A DNA stretch of 64,000 nt, taken from Cheiracanthium punctorium (taxonomy: Eukaryota > Arthropoda > Arachnida > Araneae > Cheiracanthiidae). The stretch covers positions 372,001 to 436,000 of the forward strand of contig JAWZYV010016933.1 of NCBI GenBank assembly GCA_038373885.1, read 5' to 3'. Under the pieces are notes generated by a model. It had not been told where the DNA came from. It did no database searches and worked only from the letters and a program-made list of their open reading frames with translations. The position numbers and the translations under genes are program-made. Below are positions 23,059 through 35,024 of the stretch, one piece after another. The first letter of the stretch is position 1. Each line of letters opens with the position of its first letter.

Positions 23059-23820
23059 ATATCTCCACCAGACTTTTATGGCTTTATTTAATTTTATGTA
23101 TTTTTCAATTTTCCTCATTTTCCATTCTGCTATAATACCCAAAATGGGAGATCCCATTGGGACACCTTGTAATTGAAAATTCGTAAAAATTAGCTTTATG
23201 GTACTGCTAAGGGTGTTAGCTATTGCTTCATTATTATACAATTGAGGGATAAATTGATTAATTTCTTTTAATTCAATTGAGGGATAAATTGATTAATTTC
23301 TTTTAATTCAATTGAGGGATATAAATCAATGACATCAAAACTTACCATGATTTCGTTTTCTTTTATTTTGTAATCGTGTAAAAATTTAACACTAGATATA
23401 CCAAGACCAGTCATTTTGACTAGTTTGAAGATATTTTTTCCCTTTAAAAAAATCTTCGGTATATTTAGAGTTAATAAAATCATCAGTGGAAGATACAGAG
23501 CTATTGGATTTTGGCATAAGTTAAAATAAAATTGGTTTCATATAAAATTCAAATTGATAGGTAGGTCCTTTACATTTACCCACAATCGGCAGCATGGTTG
23601 GAGGGGTTTTAAGATCTTTAAATTTAGCAAAAATACAAGGAGGTACTGAGGCTAAGTCAAACATGGGTGAATTGTCATTTGGCCAAGTTCCATTTGTTAT
23701 GAGGTCTTTGATTTTACTATTAATATTAGTGTTCGATATTTAATTTTTCTATTGCTTCATGCATTTTCAAAATATAATCTTCTTTATCCATAAGGAGGAT
23801 TTTACCGGTTTTAACAGAAC
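23059..23820 (-). pseudogene. Penelope reverse transcriptase fragment, minus arm
   Basis: The minus strand shows the N-terminal RT region (TMLPIVGKCKGPTY near 23600), the fingers/palm motif ENEIMVSFDVIDLYPSI near 23340, the GVPMGSPILGIIAEW motif near 23150 and WWRYG at 23057, where the nested transposon interrupts the catalytic motif. A 24-bp local duplication at 23241-23314 and several frame changes show decay. Confidence 0.75.
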
Positions 23821-23879
23821 TTAACCAAGTTTTAAGAACAGGTAAAAACACATTAAAATCCGTATGTAGCACTATCGGT

Positions 23880-24563
23880 GGCAGCCACCACCTTCTTCAG
23901 CATAGGTCTTGGTTCCAAATGGCCAGCTCGCTTCCTCAGCAGGGCGTTCCACCCAGGATCGATCTGCGCATGCGTCATATCATTCACAGCACCATCTGTG
24001 GTTATAATCTGTAGGGCTTCCATATTTAGGGCATAATGACTGTTTTTGTAATTGGCGAGTTTTTGGCTATTGTTAAAGTTGATTTCTATGGGGTGTTCCT
24101 GGGCTATTTTTGCGAGGGCAGTAGTGGTTTTATTGAATTTAATGTCAGTTTAATGTTCCTTTTTTCGGTCTTTGATTTTTCGTTTTGTCATGCCAATATA
24201 GCAGCCCTGTTTATTGGTACTATTGTCTGTAAAGCTTAGTTTATAAATACCGGTGGTTTCATCAGGATTTATATTATCTTTATCACTGCTAATGCGTTTG
24301 AAAATATTTTGATTGGGTTTTATTGGGATTTTGATATTTTTCTTTGCAGCTTCATTTGTGATTTTTAGGGCGGCTCCCCTGCAGTAGGGAATGGCATTGG
24401 TAAATTTTAGTTTCAGATTTTGATAGTTATTAATTTGTTCCAGTTTTTTGATTCTCTTTTTAAAAAGGCTTTTATATATTGATTTTGGGTACCCTGCATT
24501 TTTACATTGAGTTTTGATAAACTGCAGTTCTTCATTGAGTTTTGATAAACTGGAGTTCTTCAT
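23880..24563 (-). pseudogene. GIY-YIG endonuclease, left arm of nested Penelope
   Basis: The minus strand encodes a connecting region with IPYCRGAALKITNEAAKK, then GIYKLSFTDNSTNK, CYIGMTKRKIKDRKKEH and the remaining endonuclease in a shifted frame. It is the inverted twin of 24815-25519. The frame is broken near 24150 relative to the right arm. Confidence 0.75.
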
Positions 24564-24564
24564 C

Positions 24565-25519
24565 TCATTATCTCAAAGATCCTCAAAGAAATCAACTCAA
24601 TAGACAATAACATACAATTCACCATAGAAATAGAGGAAAATGCCACCATTAACTACCTAGATGTCAAAATCAATAGAGATATGATGAATAATATTAATAC
24701 TACAGTTTTTAGAAAAGCCACCAATAATAACGAAATAGTAAATTTTAATTCAAAAACTCCATACAAATTTAAAATAGCCGCCATACGCTCCTATGTCAAT
24801 CGCGCAATTACAGTTTGCTCAAACAAACACTCCTCAATGAAGAACTCCAGTTTATCAAAACTCAATGTAAAAACGCAGGGTACCCAAATTCAATATATAA
24901 AAGCCTTTTTAAAAAGAGAATCAAAAAACTGGGACAAATTAATAACTATCAAAATCCGAAACTAAAATTTACCAATGCCATTCCCTACTGCAGGGGAGCC
25001 GCCCTAAAAATCACAAATGAAGCTGCAAAGAAAAATATCAAAATCCCAATAAAACCCAATCAAAATATTTTCAAACACATTCGCAGTGATAAAGATAATA
25101 TAAATCCTGATGAAACCGCCGGTATTTATAAACTAAGCTTTACAGACAATAGTACCAATAAACAGGGCTGCTATATTGGCATGACAAAACGAAAAATCAA
25201 AGACCGAAAAAAGGAACATCAAACTGACATTAAATTCAATAAAACCACTACTGCCCTCGCAAAAATAGCCCAGGAACACCCCATAGAAATCAACTTTAAC
25301 AATAGCCAAAAACTCGCCAATTACAAAAACAGTCATTATGCCCTAAATATGGAAGCCCTACAGATTATAACCACAGATGGCGCTGTGAATGATATGACGC
25401 ATGCGCAGATCGATCCTGGGTGGAACGCCCTGCTGAGGAAGAGAGCTGGCCATTTGGAACCAAGACTTATGCTAAAGAAGGTGGTGGCTGCCACCGATAG
25501 TGCTACATACGGATTTTAA
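24565..25519 (+). pseudogene. RT C-terminus and GIY-YIG endonuclease, right arm of nested Penelope
   Basis: The segment opens with the RT thumb-like region (ATINYLDVKINRDM), shifts frame near 24850 and then has a 234-residue open frame from 24815. That frame contains GIYKLSFTDN, CYIGMTKRKIKDR, an E in NMEALQIITTDG and a C-terminal tail to 25519. In this family the endonuclease nicks target DNA for reverse transcription. The endonuclease frame is open to its end, so this is the best-preserved Penelope domain here, but without a complete RT the copy is dead. Confidence 0.8.
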
Positions 25520-25576
25520 TGTGTTTTTACCTGTTTTTAAATGTTTTTAACTATCCGTCACTTTACTTTTAAATTG

Positions 25577-26071
25577 CTTAACCAAGTTATTTTATTATTT
25601 TCTTTTAGAGCTTTCAGACATTTTCTATCTGCCAAGTCCCTCAATTGTGTTTTTTTTTTTTTTAGTTTCTAGTTTCTTTTTTGTTTCTTTTTGGGCTGTT
25701 GTTCTTAATTCTATTTTTTCAGTGCCTGGGAGATTTTTGATGGCTGTTTCAATGCTTACTATTGTGTCATTAATGTATATTTTTTCGTTCAAAATAAATT
25801 TAGGTCCTAAGTTTAAAATATTTTCTTGGTGGCTGTTAAGGGCCAAAGAAGATAGATTTAGGAATTGTTTTTCTTTATTACTGGCAGTCATCTTATTGTA
25901 ATTTCTCCCCCTCATCTAAAATTTTAGTTTCTTTCAATGTGTTTCTTGATAGTAGTTGTGCTCATATTTACTAAACTTTTTAATTTTGTGTGTGTGTTAT
26001 GTTATATTCATTTTCATTACAAAGATCTTTTAAATGAACCAACTGAACTTTGTCTACCAACTTCAACTTTG
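25577..26071 (-). pseudogene. Penelope N-terminal region, minus arm
   Basis: The 96-residue minus-strand frame (25625-25915) has the Penelope N-terminal pattern FLNLSSLALNSHQENIL-NLGPKF, followed by a lysine-rich stretch. It leads into the RT segment beyond the nested element. The plus-strand frames here are shadows. Confidence 0.65.
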
Positions 26072-26073
26072 TA

Positions 26074-27320
26074 CGAGGGTTGCTATTTATATTTCTGGCC
26101 TAACAATGAAACCACAAATATTTATGATCGAAATTGGTTTTATTGTTTTTCCAAAATATTCTCCATGAAGATCAATGCACTTTTGTATGCGTTCGAACCA
26201 ATTGTCGAAGCACTTTTTCCACTCCGATTGAGGTAACTGCAAAACATGCGTTTTGAATACATCAACCGTTTCTAAGGGTGTCGGAAATCGTTGTCCACGT
26301 AATTTATTTTTGATGTACAGGAATAAAAAAAGTCATTGTACCAAATCAGGGCTGCACGGTGAATGACCCATTAATTCGATGTTTTGGCATTTCAGAAAAT
26401 CCTTTGTTTGAGCCGATGTGTTAGAGCTCATATTGTCATGATGAAGAATTATGCGTCTCTTCTTCTGCTTTTTTCGAATTTCTCCGGCGACTTCTGGCAA
26501 ACAAATAGTCGTGTACCATTCAGAATTGACTGTCCTGCGTTGCTCTAACGCCAGTGTCGCCACGTGACCGGTAATGCCGAAGAAACAAGCAACCATTTGT
26601 TTCTATGTGCTTCTTGCTCGAACAATTTTTGTTGGATTTTGCTTGTCTTGGAAGACCCATACAGTCGATTGCTGTTTTGCTTCCGGCTCATATGCATAGA
26701 TCCATGATTCGTCACCTGTGTGGATGTTATAAACAGCCTTTGATGTACCTAGGTTGTATTTTGTCAGCATTTCCTTGCACCAATCGATACGAGCCTTCTT
26801 TTGAGCATTTTTCAGATTATGCGGGATCCAACGCGAGCAAATCTTTTTTCTCGCAAATCTTTAAATCAATCTCACTATATGTCACATGACGATCTTGCCT
26901 AATCAGTTCTCGCATAGCATCGATATTTTATGGTAGAACAACCGATTTTGGTCGACCTACACGGAATTCATCTTGGATCGAACACCGACCACGATTAAAT
27001 TCATTATACCAGCTTTTTACAGTGCTGTAGGATGGTGCTTCGTCGCTGTATAAAGATTTAAGTTCATCGAAGCATTCTTGTTTTGACAATCCACGTCGAA
27101 AGTTATGAAAAATAATTGCACAAAATGTTCTCGAGTCAACTCCATTTTTTTTAACGAGATGGATTTTTAAATTTCCTGTAAATAAAACAAATCAATCTGA
27201 AATGGCAAATCGTTCGGAAGAATTTATGTTTACACATATCAAATTTTCGATTTACATCGTCTGCGATCGCCTATCCACGCTTTCTGTAGCCAAGGCCAGA
27301 AATATAAATAGCAACCTACG
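26074..27320 (-). mobile_element. Mariner-family DNA transposon, decayed
   Basis: The 1,247-bp element is flanked by TA (26072-26073, 27321-27322). Inverted termini read CGAGGGTTGCTATTTATATT and CGTAGGTTGCTATTTATATT. Its transposase lies on the minus strand. It is inserted at the meeting point of the two Penelope arms. Confidence 0.88.
26100..27190 (-). pseudogene. Mariner transposase, broken
   Basis: On the minus strand, 27150-26935 keeps the helix-turn-helix half (SRTFCAIIFHNFRRGLSKQE, then YSTVKSWYNEFNRGR and GRPKSV). The middle is broken by stops and frame changes. 26596-26333 keeps the catalytic region with HHDNMSSNTSAQ and GHSPCSPDLVQ, i.e. the second and third Asp of the D,D34D triad. 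A small deletion after PDL breaks the usual NDFFLF motif, and C-terminal residues follow in another frame. It is inactive. Confidence 0.8.
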
Positions 27321-27322
27321 TA

Positions 27323-28759
27323 TAATTCAATTTTATTTGAACTTATACCGAAATCCAATAGCTCTCTATCTTCAACTGATGATTTTATTAAATTTTTACG
27401 CGATTACAAAATAAAAGAAAACAAAATCATGGTAAGTTTTGGTGTCATTAATTTATATTCCTCAATCGAATTAAAAGAGAATAAAGAAATTAATCAGTCT
27501 ATCTCTCAATTGTATAATAATGTAGCAATAGCTAACACCCTTAACAGTACCATAAAACCTAATTCTTACAAACATATATTTTCAATTTAACGGTAATTTT
27601 GATAAACAAAAACAAGGTTTCCCAATGTGATTTTCCATTTCGGGTATTATAGCAGAATGGAAATGAGGCAAATTGAAGTATACATGAAATTAAATAAAAC
27701 GATAAAAGTCTGGTGGAGATATGTGGATGATATTTTTACTGTTCTTGAAAATAAAAATTTAGAAAACCTACCTAAGAGATAAATGAAATCAACAATAACA
27801 TCCAATTCATCTTTGAAAGAGAAAATAACAGTGCAATTAATTACCTAGATGTAAAAATAATTAGAGACAAAGAAAATAAAATGCATAACACTATCTATCG
27901 AAAAACCAGAAACAATAATCAACTTGTTGATTTCAAATCCAATACCCCCTTTAAATATAAAACAGCAGCTATTTGTTCATACATTAATAGAGCTATCAAA
28001 ATCTGTTCCAGTGAAACCCTCTTAAAAGAAGAAATCAACTTTATTAAACATCAATGTAAAATAGCAAATTATTCTGAAAGAATTGTAAACAAAATCTTTA
28101 AAGTAAAAATTAAAAAAACTGAATATAATAACCAGTGCACAAAAAACAAAACAAACTTTCACTAAAGCAATCCCATACTGCAGAGGAATAGCCCCTAAAA
28201 TAGCAAATATAGCTGCCAAAAAAGGAGTCCGCATTCCCATCAAGCCAAATAAAAACATTTTCAATAGTATTAGAACTGATAACAATGAAATAAACCAAGA
28301 AGAAATTACCAGCATCTACAAAATTAATCTTATGTTTGAAGAAAACAATAGTTCTGGTAGCTATATTGGTGTGACTAAAAGGAAAATGAAAGAAAGTAAA
28401 AAGGAACACATTATATATATAACAATTTATGTTTTGGTAAACCAAGTACTGCCCAAGATTAGCTCAAACCACCCTCCTCACCATTGATTTTGATAATATT
28501 TGAAAAATTGCAAATTACAATAATAAAAGCTTACTGCCTAAAGAGAGAAGCAATAGAAATAATGAATGACTTCACTGCAGTTAATGACACAACTCGCACA
28601 CACATTGACGAAAGTTAGTGGGTGCGGCTAAAAAGCATTAAAGAACGAGTAGCAAAGACACATTCAGACACCTGATGATGGCCATGTGCATGGACAAAAA
28701 GGCTTGATGCAAAATAGGTAATTGATGTGAAAACAGGTATAATAGTATATAATGTCTAA
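27323..28759 (+). pseudogene. Penelope RT and endonuclease, plus arm
   Basis: 5'-truncated relative to the minus arm. It shows an RT region from about 27400 (IMVSFGVINLYSSIE), WWRYVDDIFTVLEN at 27709-27750 with the catalytic YVDD, a connecting region (27881-28165) and a GIY-YIG-like domain (SIYKINLMFEENNSSGSYIG near 28312). The first Gly of GIY is lost, and frameshifts separate the parts. The tail has a CTGATGA stem-loop at 28671-28700. Confidence 0.75.
28671..28700 (+). ncRNA. Hammerhead-like motif in Penelope tail (plus arm)
   Basis: CCTGATGA, then the stem GGCCATG/CATGGAC with one mismatch, then AAAAA. It is the same motif as on the minus arm and equally lacks a clear GAAA. Confidence 0.35.
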
Positions 28760-29793
28760 TTAAGTCGTATTTTCAATTCAACTTTATATGCTGGAAAAAC
28801 TATTTTAAACGAATTGGAATTCCAATTGTATGAGATCATTTTTACATGAAACAGGTAATTTTTTCACACAAATGATTCACTTTTTTGACTCTCAGAAATA
28901 AAATGGTGCTGAAGAGACCAAAAAATCACTTAAAAATGAGGAAACGGGTAGATTTTCAGATTTTTAGAGTAGTGCAGATTGTTTACTATATTTTTATACA
29001 TGATCATAGGTGCACCCATGGAGGGGGCTATGGGGACTGAAGCCCCCCCCCCCTAAAGGTAGGAAGTTAGAAGTGAAAAGCTTTAAAAAATGAAAATTGT
29101 CGCTAATGGATTATTTTTTCTTTCTTTTTTTAATTGTCTTAGAGTTATTTCTAACAAAAAAAGACATTTATTTAAAAAGTTTTTAAATAAATGCTTACAG
29201 TTAGTTTATGAATCACTGTTAATCTCGGTTACAATGTCACTGAAAAAAGCAGATAATTATTTATTATTCCATAACGAGTTACATTGCTTATGGGCTTGTG
29301 TTCTATGGGACAGTCAAGTGGTACCGAATATGTAGACGTTATAAGAGAGTTGTAACTAATCGAGGTCACTATAACAGAGTTCAGCAGTATTTGTATGTCG
29401 CCCAACTCACACACACTTTGTATGTCACATTTGTATGTCGCCCAACTAAAACCCTGGGTGCGCCACTGTACATGATTATGTGAAAATTTTCAAGCGGATC
29501 GTATAAGCGGTGTATATATTATTGCTTTTTTTGTTCTTAACCTTGTTATCTTTTTTGGGTAATGGAGGTAAAAGTTTTATATCTTGGATGTGTTGCCCAT
29601 GATTGTTAGAGTCAGGAATCAGTGTAACTTATATAGTTACACTGACTTATGTGTAGGATAAAGCATGCCTCCTAAACCATTAAGCTTAATTATCTAGCCT
29701 TAGTATTCTTTTTTAAAATCTTTGCTGTTGGAATGAAACAAACTTGAGAAACTTTCTATAATATCCTTAAAAGCAGTTATCCTGATTCCTAAC
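28760..29793. repeat. Dispersed repeat R, right part, with MITE
   Basis: 28785-29004 and 29469-29650 continue the paralogue of 4385-4765. The 464 bp between them are an inserted MITE. 29650-29793 has no recognisable content. Confidence 0.55.
29005..29468. mobile_element. hAT-type MITE, 464 bp
   Basis: An 8-bp target duplication TACATGAT lies at 28997-29004 and 29469-29476. Termini are inverted and hAT-like (CATAGGTGCACCCATGG against CAGTGGCGCACCCAGGG). The paralogue at about 4580-4590 has a single TACATGAT, giving an empty site. No protein is encoded. Confidence 0.85.
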
Positions 29794-29989
29794 TGTTGAG
29801 GTAATTGCATAAAAATCTAACTGTAACTGTTTTCAGTAAAAGTTTCTTATTATGTGCATGGCAACAGAGGTACCGTATTCTATTAACTTTTTTTCTTCTT
29901 GCCTGTCGTGTTAGTCCTGTTGCAATGTCTTTATGTTAAAATAAACGTCTTCCCTTTAATCGGCTTCTGAATTTTACTTATTTTTTACA
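29794..29989 (+). repeat. 5' LTR of copia element
   Basis: 196 bp, begins TGTTGAGGTAATTGCAT and ends TTTTTTACA. AAAATAAA at about 29938 could be its polyadenylation signal. It differs from the 3' LTR at many sites, so the insertion is old. Confidence 0.88.
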
Positions 29990-30055
29990 GCAGTGCGTGG
30001 TTCTGAATATTGAAAGCACCAGTGAAGAGAATTTTGAAAATTTGAAGTTTTTTAT

Positions 30056-31140
30056 TTGAGCCATTCAATGGCAAGAATTTTTTAATTTCGAGTTTTCAAG
30101 TTAAAGCTATGTTTGCAGCTAAAAATTTAGATAAATATCTTGACAACAAATGCAAGCAGGATGATCCTGGAGAAGTGGAAGAAGGCTTACTCTTTGCTAA
30201 TGACTTTGCTGGATGATCATATTATAGCAACGATGGCCAGCTCAACTTCGGCATTTCAGTTGCAGAAAGGATTAAAGTAGAAATATGCAAAGACAACTAC
30301 GGTGAGTCAAATTCTGGCAAGCAAGAAATTATCAATGATGAAAAAGAGGAAAGACTGCAGTATGCAGCAGCATATCGATGAACTGTTGAGAGTCGTAAAT
30401 GATTTAAGAACATCAGGTGCTGATGTAAATGAGATGGATATAGTTATACATTTGTTGATGTCTTTTCCACCAGAATATGACTTTATCAAATCTAAGTAGA
30501 AAATCAACTAGATGAAACTTTGACTTTGGATTTTGTCATCCAAAGACTGGTCAAAGCAAAAGCATTGAAATTAGGTGGAGAAAACATGAATTCCAAGAGT
30601 GTGCCAGTAATTTGGGAAAATACTGTGGTTAGTGCTGCAAAAAGGAATATTGTATGTTACTCTTGTAAGCAAAAAGGCCATGTCGCCAAGAATTGTAAGA
30701 AGAAAGTTGTAATTTGCTTTGAGTAGTTGTAATTTGCTTGTAGTTGTAATTTGCTTGTACGGCTGTGGACGTACTGGCCATTTCAAAAGAGAATGTAGAA
30801 CAAAACCCAAGGAAGCTATGAAAGTGGAATTTGCTGCTGTAACTTTTGTGATGGGTAATACTCATGATAACCCTTTTCTTTTGGACTCTGGAGCTACATC
30901 TCACATGTGCAGTAAAAATGAATGGTTTGATAAATCGAAACCCTTATCTAGAACTGTTACTTGTGCATCTAAGAAAGAAAAGTTAAAAATTGATAGCATA
31001 GGAACTGTGACTGGAACTTTGCAGGATAGAAAAATTACTCTTACGGATGTATTATATGTGCCTGATTTAAATGGAGAACTTACATCAGTGAAAAATATTC
31101 AGAATGCACTGTTATTTTTAAGGGTGGCAAAGCATTTGTA
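30056..31140 (+). pseudogene. Copia gag and protease remnant
   Basis: Gag begins with an FNGKNF-like block near 30060, then KAMFAAKNLDKYLD. The next part (30302-30499) keeps HIDELLRVVNDLRTSG. There are two CCHC knuckles in different frames (CYSCKQKGHVAKNC near 30655 and CYGCGRTGHFKREC near 30757), separated by a small tandem duplication of TAGTTGTAATTTGCTTG. The aspartic protease motif LLDSGATSHM lies at about 30887, followed by the usual CASKKEKLKI region. Gag would package element RNA and protease would process the polyprotein. Multiple frameshifts make it inactive. Confidence 0.8.
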
Positions 31141-31980
31141 GATAAATGTAATGAGCGTTTCGCAATTGGTGAGCTTAATAACAAAGGTCATTTTGTGAAT
31201 GAATTCTTCCCTGTCAAAGCTCAATAGTGGAACATGATGCAAAACTGTGGCACCGGCGAATGGGACATTCATCAAATAAAGTATTAGAAGAAATGGGTCC
31301 ACCAGTATTGAAAGATTTTCGTGAAGAATGCACTATAGCAAAGCATTCCAATAAGCCAATTGGAGAAGGACCTAGGCATCGAGAAAATGTACAATGAAGA
31401 TGATATGTTCAGGCATTTGTGGTCCCATGGATCCTCAAATGAGCTGGTGAAAAGTATTTTGCAACTCTCATTGATGATTTTTCAAGATTTTGTGAAGTAC
31501 ATTTGCTGAAACATAAGAATGAAATAGTTGAAGTTTTTAATGGATTTATTAAGCAAAATCCAATGCTGTGCCAATGCTAAAGAATATGTAACAGGCGAAC
31601 TAGTTCATTGTTCGTAAGATGTGGTGTCTGCATTCTGAAACCCAACTCCATGTCCATGGAATTAGCCGACACTTAACTTTAAACAGCAAATGCAATCGAA
31701 AACACTAGTAAATGCGTGCTGTGTTTCTAAGCTAACCCAGATGAGCCTGCAATGTGAGGTAGAATGTAACCTAAATGTAAAACAGTATGTATATAAAAGA
31801 TATATGTTTAGTGTTATGAGTGCCTCTTCATTTCGCTCCTTCATGCCCAGACGCACGCCACCTCGTACATAAGAAAGCTGACATGCTGATAGATCCTGCA
31901 CCTCTGTACATAGCTCCTTTAAATGGAGTTTCTCAGAGAGCGAACAAATGTCTATTGGAGAAGGCTAGAGCCTGGGCAAT
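31140..31980 (+). pseudogene. Copia integrase remnant
   Basis: Pre-integrase motif KLWHRRMGHSSNKVLEEM near 31236, integrase core ATLIDDFSRFCEVHLLKHKN near 31462, and the later motif APLNGVSQRANKCLLEKARA near 31913. About 330 bp of unrelated sequence (31560-31885) sits between the last two, so the core is interrupted. Confidence 0.7.
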
Positions 31981-34104
31981 CGCCTGATGGTCCGGTGCTC
32001 TAAACCCACAATTTTGCAATGCAACATTTGCAAGGTGGGGGACTATGTATGTTGTATGCTGAATAATGGCCTCGGTATCTAAACTAGAAAAAGATTAAAA
32101 TTTCAATGAGCTTTATAAAACAATTTGAAACACACATTGGGACAAGCAGGGTACACTTCAAAAGCAAAAAAACTAGCACTGGCACGTAATGGAAGCTCAG
32201 GACCGGCACGGCGATCTCCACTTCCTTAGAATAGAGAATTTAAAAAGACTGATGTATCTAAAAATTGTAAACATTACTGTCTATACACCTTTATATACAC
32301 TTAGGTCATAACTGACCCATAATGTCTTAAAAGCAACTGTCAGAATAAGAAAATGTGTTTAAAAAAAAAAAATTAGCACACCCATATTTCTGTGAAAAAA
32401 TGAAATATATAGATGGTAACTCTAAATTTACAATTTTTTTCGTGTTTGTGTTTGACACATTATATGCTGTATTTTAATTTATTTGAAACATAATGTATTA
32501 TTAGTGATGTTAGTAAAACGAAACAAAAGAATGTTCAAAGCTTTCTTTTGCATATAGAGAAAATTTTTAATTACCATTTCTAGACAGCCCCACCCATGGC
32601 CGAACGCATAGCGCTCTCAATTAGGAGGTGGAAGTTGCCTGATTCAAGCCCAAGACATGTCCATCGACGCAACCGTTTGGAGTTTTCCGTGGTTTTATTC
32701 GAAACTTAGAGTAAATATGCATTAAGACCACTTAGAAAGACTGCCAATTAGGGCACCCCCATCGGTCAATACCCCCTAGTGTAGATAAGTGGCCGTAACC
32801 GCACAAAAATAAATCTAGATTACTTATGGCCCGTTGAAAAAGAAAAAACAGAATTTGCATTGGGTGTTAAAAATACTTCAAAGCATTATTTTCAAATTAG
32901 CTGAGTCAAGTATTTCTTCGTTTCCTGCAGAGTCTGGGGGAAAAAAAGCGTAATTACAAAACACGAATTTTTCACTTGCTGTCTTGTATGCTAGAACAGA
33001 AAATTAGTTAAGTGATTTCAGTTTTGCCTATAATTGAGTAAATTATTGGAGAGGCTCGTGCCCCATCCATGAGCCCGTATAACTGTACACCTGTAATCTG
33101 AGTATGCCAGACAAGTTCCTTAACTAAAACGCCAATGACCTCCATTAAGTGAGTGGGCACGAGGACTAACTGATCAATCTTTCTTTTAATTTTTACCTAA
33201 TTTTCTTTAACTATTAACGATTATTTTAAATCATAAAGAATCTTATCCAATTCATTTAAAAATGGATTATACATATGGATTTACATCTAGTAAGACCGGA
33301 TAAAGTTAAAATAAGCTTATCAAATTTGAAACAGAAATGCTAAAACTTTTTATTTGGCTAAAATTTTAAATTCCACTAAATTCTGTAATTTCTGCATAAT
33401 CTAATTTCTGGTACTTTATCATAGCAATAAACCAGTTTTTTAAAACTGGTATTTGTTGAAAGTCTATTTCGAATTTTTGATTGTACATTTGTACAAAAGT
33501 TAAGGTTAAAAAAAATATTTCAATAGCAGCATTGCTTGCTGGACGAAGAGGAGGTGTACAAGTAATGAGCAAAAATCATTTGAAATTTCACAAACTTTCG
33601 ACACACTTTTCATCATTTATCAGCCTTGACAGTTCTGACTACTTGTTCTGTGAAATAGAGTTGGGAAATGGGTCTTCTTTTAATTCAGAGTTAATACCTC
33701 ATGTTATAAACTCAGTATTAGTTTCTCTTAACCACACTTCCTTTCTTTCTTATAATTTAAATATTCACATCTGTACTTCGGGTATAGTAAATATACTACA
33801 AGGTGACATGGCAGAATGGCTTGTTCAAATTTCTACTTTTTAGGATAATGAGGTTTTAAGTTTTTAGATATTCACACCATTACATGGCATGCGTCTGCTA
33901 TGATAGCTGAATGATTTTGTATAGTGTTCAAGGCAATTGATACTGTTTGATAACGTCTTTTACTAGTCTTTGAAAATTGAAATCCTGAATACCATTCCCA
34001 ATGTTTGTATCCATTTCTTCATAGTGTTCATTAGCCATTTGTAAATGCTATTTTATTATTGTTTACTTTTTTACTAGCAATTATGGTTTGTTTTTAATTC
34101 TGAG
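31980..34104. other. Non-copia filler within the copia element
   Basis: The expected copia reverse transcriptase is absent. The only recognisable item is a SINE-like segment (32590-32835). A 120-codon plus-strand frame (33481-33843) has no motif I recognise. The source of this DNA is unknown. Confidence 0.5.
32590..32835 (+). mobile_element. tRNA-derived SINE
   Basis: The head has an A-box-like TGGCCGAACGC, then GCGCTCTC and a B-box-like TGATTCAAGCCC. The body contains TTTTCCGTGGTTTTA, which recurs in the SINE at 60388-60592 (minus). The tail is A-rich. No function beyond retroposition is expected. Confidence 0.55.
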
Positions 34105-34914
34105 TTGGCTACTTTGAATGGAAGTTGGTTAGGTGATCAGTTGCTGCAGAAAGAATTTGAAATGCCAAAACCTGAAGTTGCTAATGAGTTTGTGGGAATA
34201 TGCCTGGGATACTCAGAAGACTGTCTCAGTTTGATTCAAGAAGCATATAGTAAAAAGCTCTTAAACAAATTTAATATAACTGATTGTAAACAGTGTGATA
34301 CATCACTTGTGCCAAAGTCTTTGAACAAGGTGAAAATTTTCACAACACTTATCGAGAACCGGTTGTGCTCTGCTCTATTTGTCTATGTCAACATGGCCAG
34401 ATATACTTTTTTCAGTGAACTGTTTAAGTCAACTTCAAAACCATCCAACTGTAGCTGCTTGGACAGGTTTGAAAAGAGTACTGCGTTACTTAAAAGGGAC
34501 TTCTAATCTTAAATTAATGTTTCAGAAATGTAGTAGTGACAATATTGAAATCTCTCTTTTTGTAGATGCAGATTGGGGGCTGATGCATGAGATCGAAAAT
34601 CTGTTTCTGGATATATTGTCATGCTGAATAATTGTCCAGTTACTTGGTGTGTGAATAAGCAAACTGCTGCTGCTTTGTCTTCAACAGAGGAAGAAATCTT
34701 GGCCTTAGCAAAAGCAGTACAAGATTTAATCTTACTATGCAATGTAACTAGAGAAATTCTAGTGGGTAAAAATCTAATCGTTAATATCTATGAGGTCAAT
34801 CAATCAGCTGTAAAAGCTGTGTTAAGTGAAAATCATTGTTCTGGGTTAAAGCATTTAGATATCAAACTAAAATATATTCATGAAGCTACTGAAAAATATA
34901 AGATAAATCTTTAA
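34105..34914 (+). pseudogene. Copia RT C-terminus and RNase H
   Basis: Reads from FEMPKPEVANEFVGICLGY and LLNKFNITDCK (connection region) into ARYTFF/LFSVNCLSQLQNHPT, VLRYLKGTSNLKLMF and FVDADWG, then VTWCVNKQTAAALSSTEEE, the RNase H end. Three overlapping frames are needed, so several indels have accumulated. The catalytic RT half is missing. Confidence 0.8.
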
Positions 34915-35024
34915 TATGTACCCAGATGAAGATCAGTTGCTCAACTTCTTTGCCAAGAGTTTGTCCAAACAAAGATTGTGGAAATTAAAACAGATGTGCT
35001 ACCTTATATGCGATTAAAGGAAGG

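Larger units (their letters stand above)
23821..25576. mobile_element. Nested head-to-head Penelope-like element
   Basis: A second, distinct Penelope subfamily is inserted in the first. A 12-bp repeat CTTAACCAAGTT flanks it (about 23822-23833 and 25578-25589), fitting the variable target duplications of this class. Its two arms are inverted copies: the left arm (about 23849-24563) and right arm (about 24840-25535) match almost perfectly, including the palindrome-facing ends CGGATTTTAATGTG. The right arm also includes part of the RT (24565-24840). Both 3' ends point outward. Confidence 0.8.
20779..28759. mobile_element. Head-to-head Penelope-like retroelement with nested insertions
   Basis: Two copies of one Penelope-like element lie with their 3' ends outward: a minus-strand arm (20779-21771, 23059-23820, 25577-26071) and a plus-strand arm (27323-28759). 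The outer ends are inverted copies (AGGTATAATAGTAT near 28734 and its complement near 20780). The minus arm is split by a TIR transposon (21772-23058) and by a second Penelope (about 23821-25576); a mariner (26074-27320) lies between the arms. Each arm retains reverse transcriptase and GIY-YIG endonuclease fragments. The same surrounding repeat without this complex is at 4070-4765. Confidence 0.75.

Noticed and set aside
33481..33843. 120-residue plus-strand frame inside the copia element
   Set aside because: No recognised domain and no conservation to compare; left as filler.
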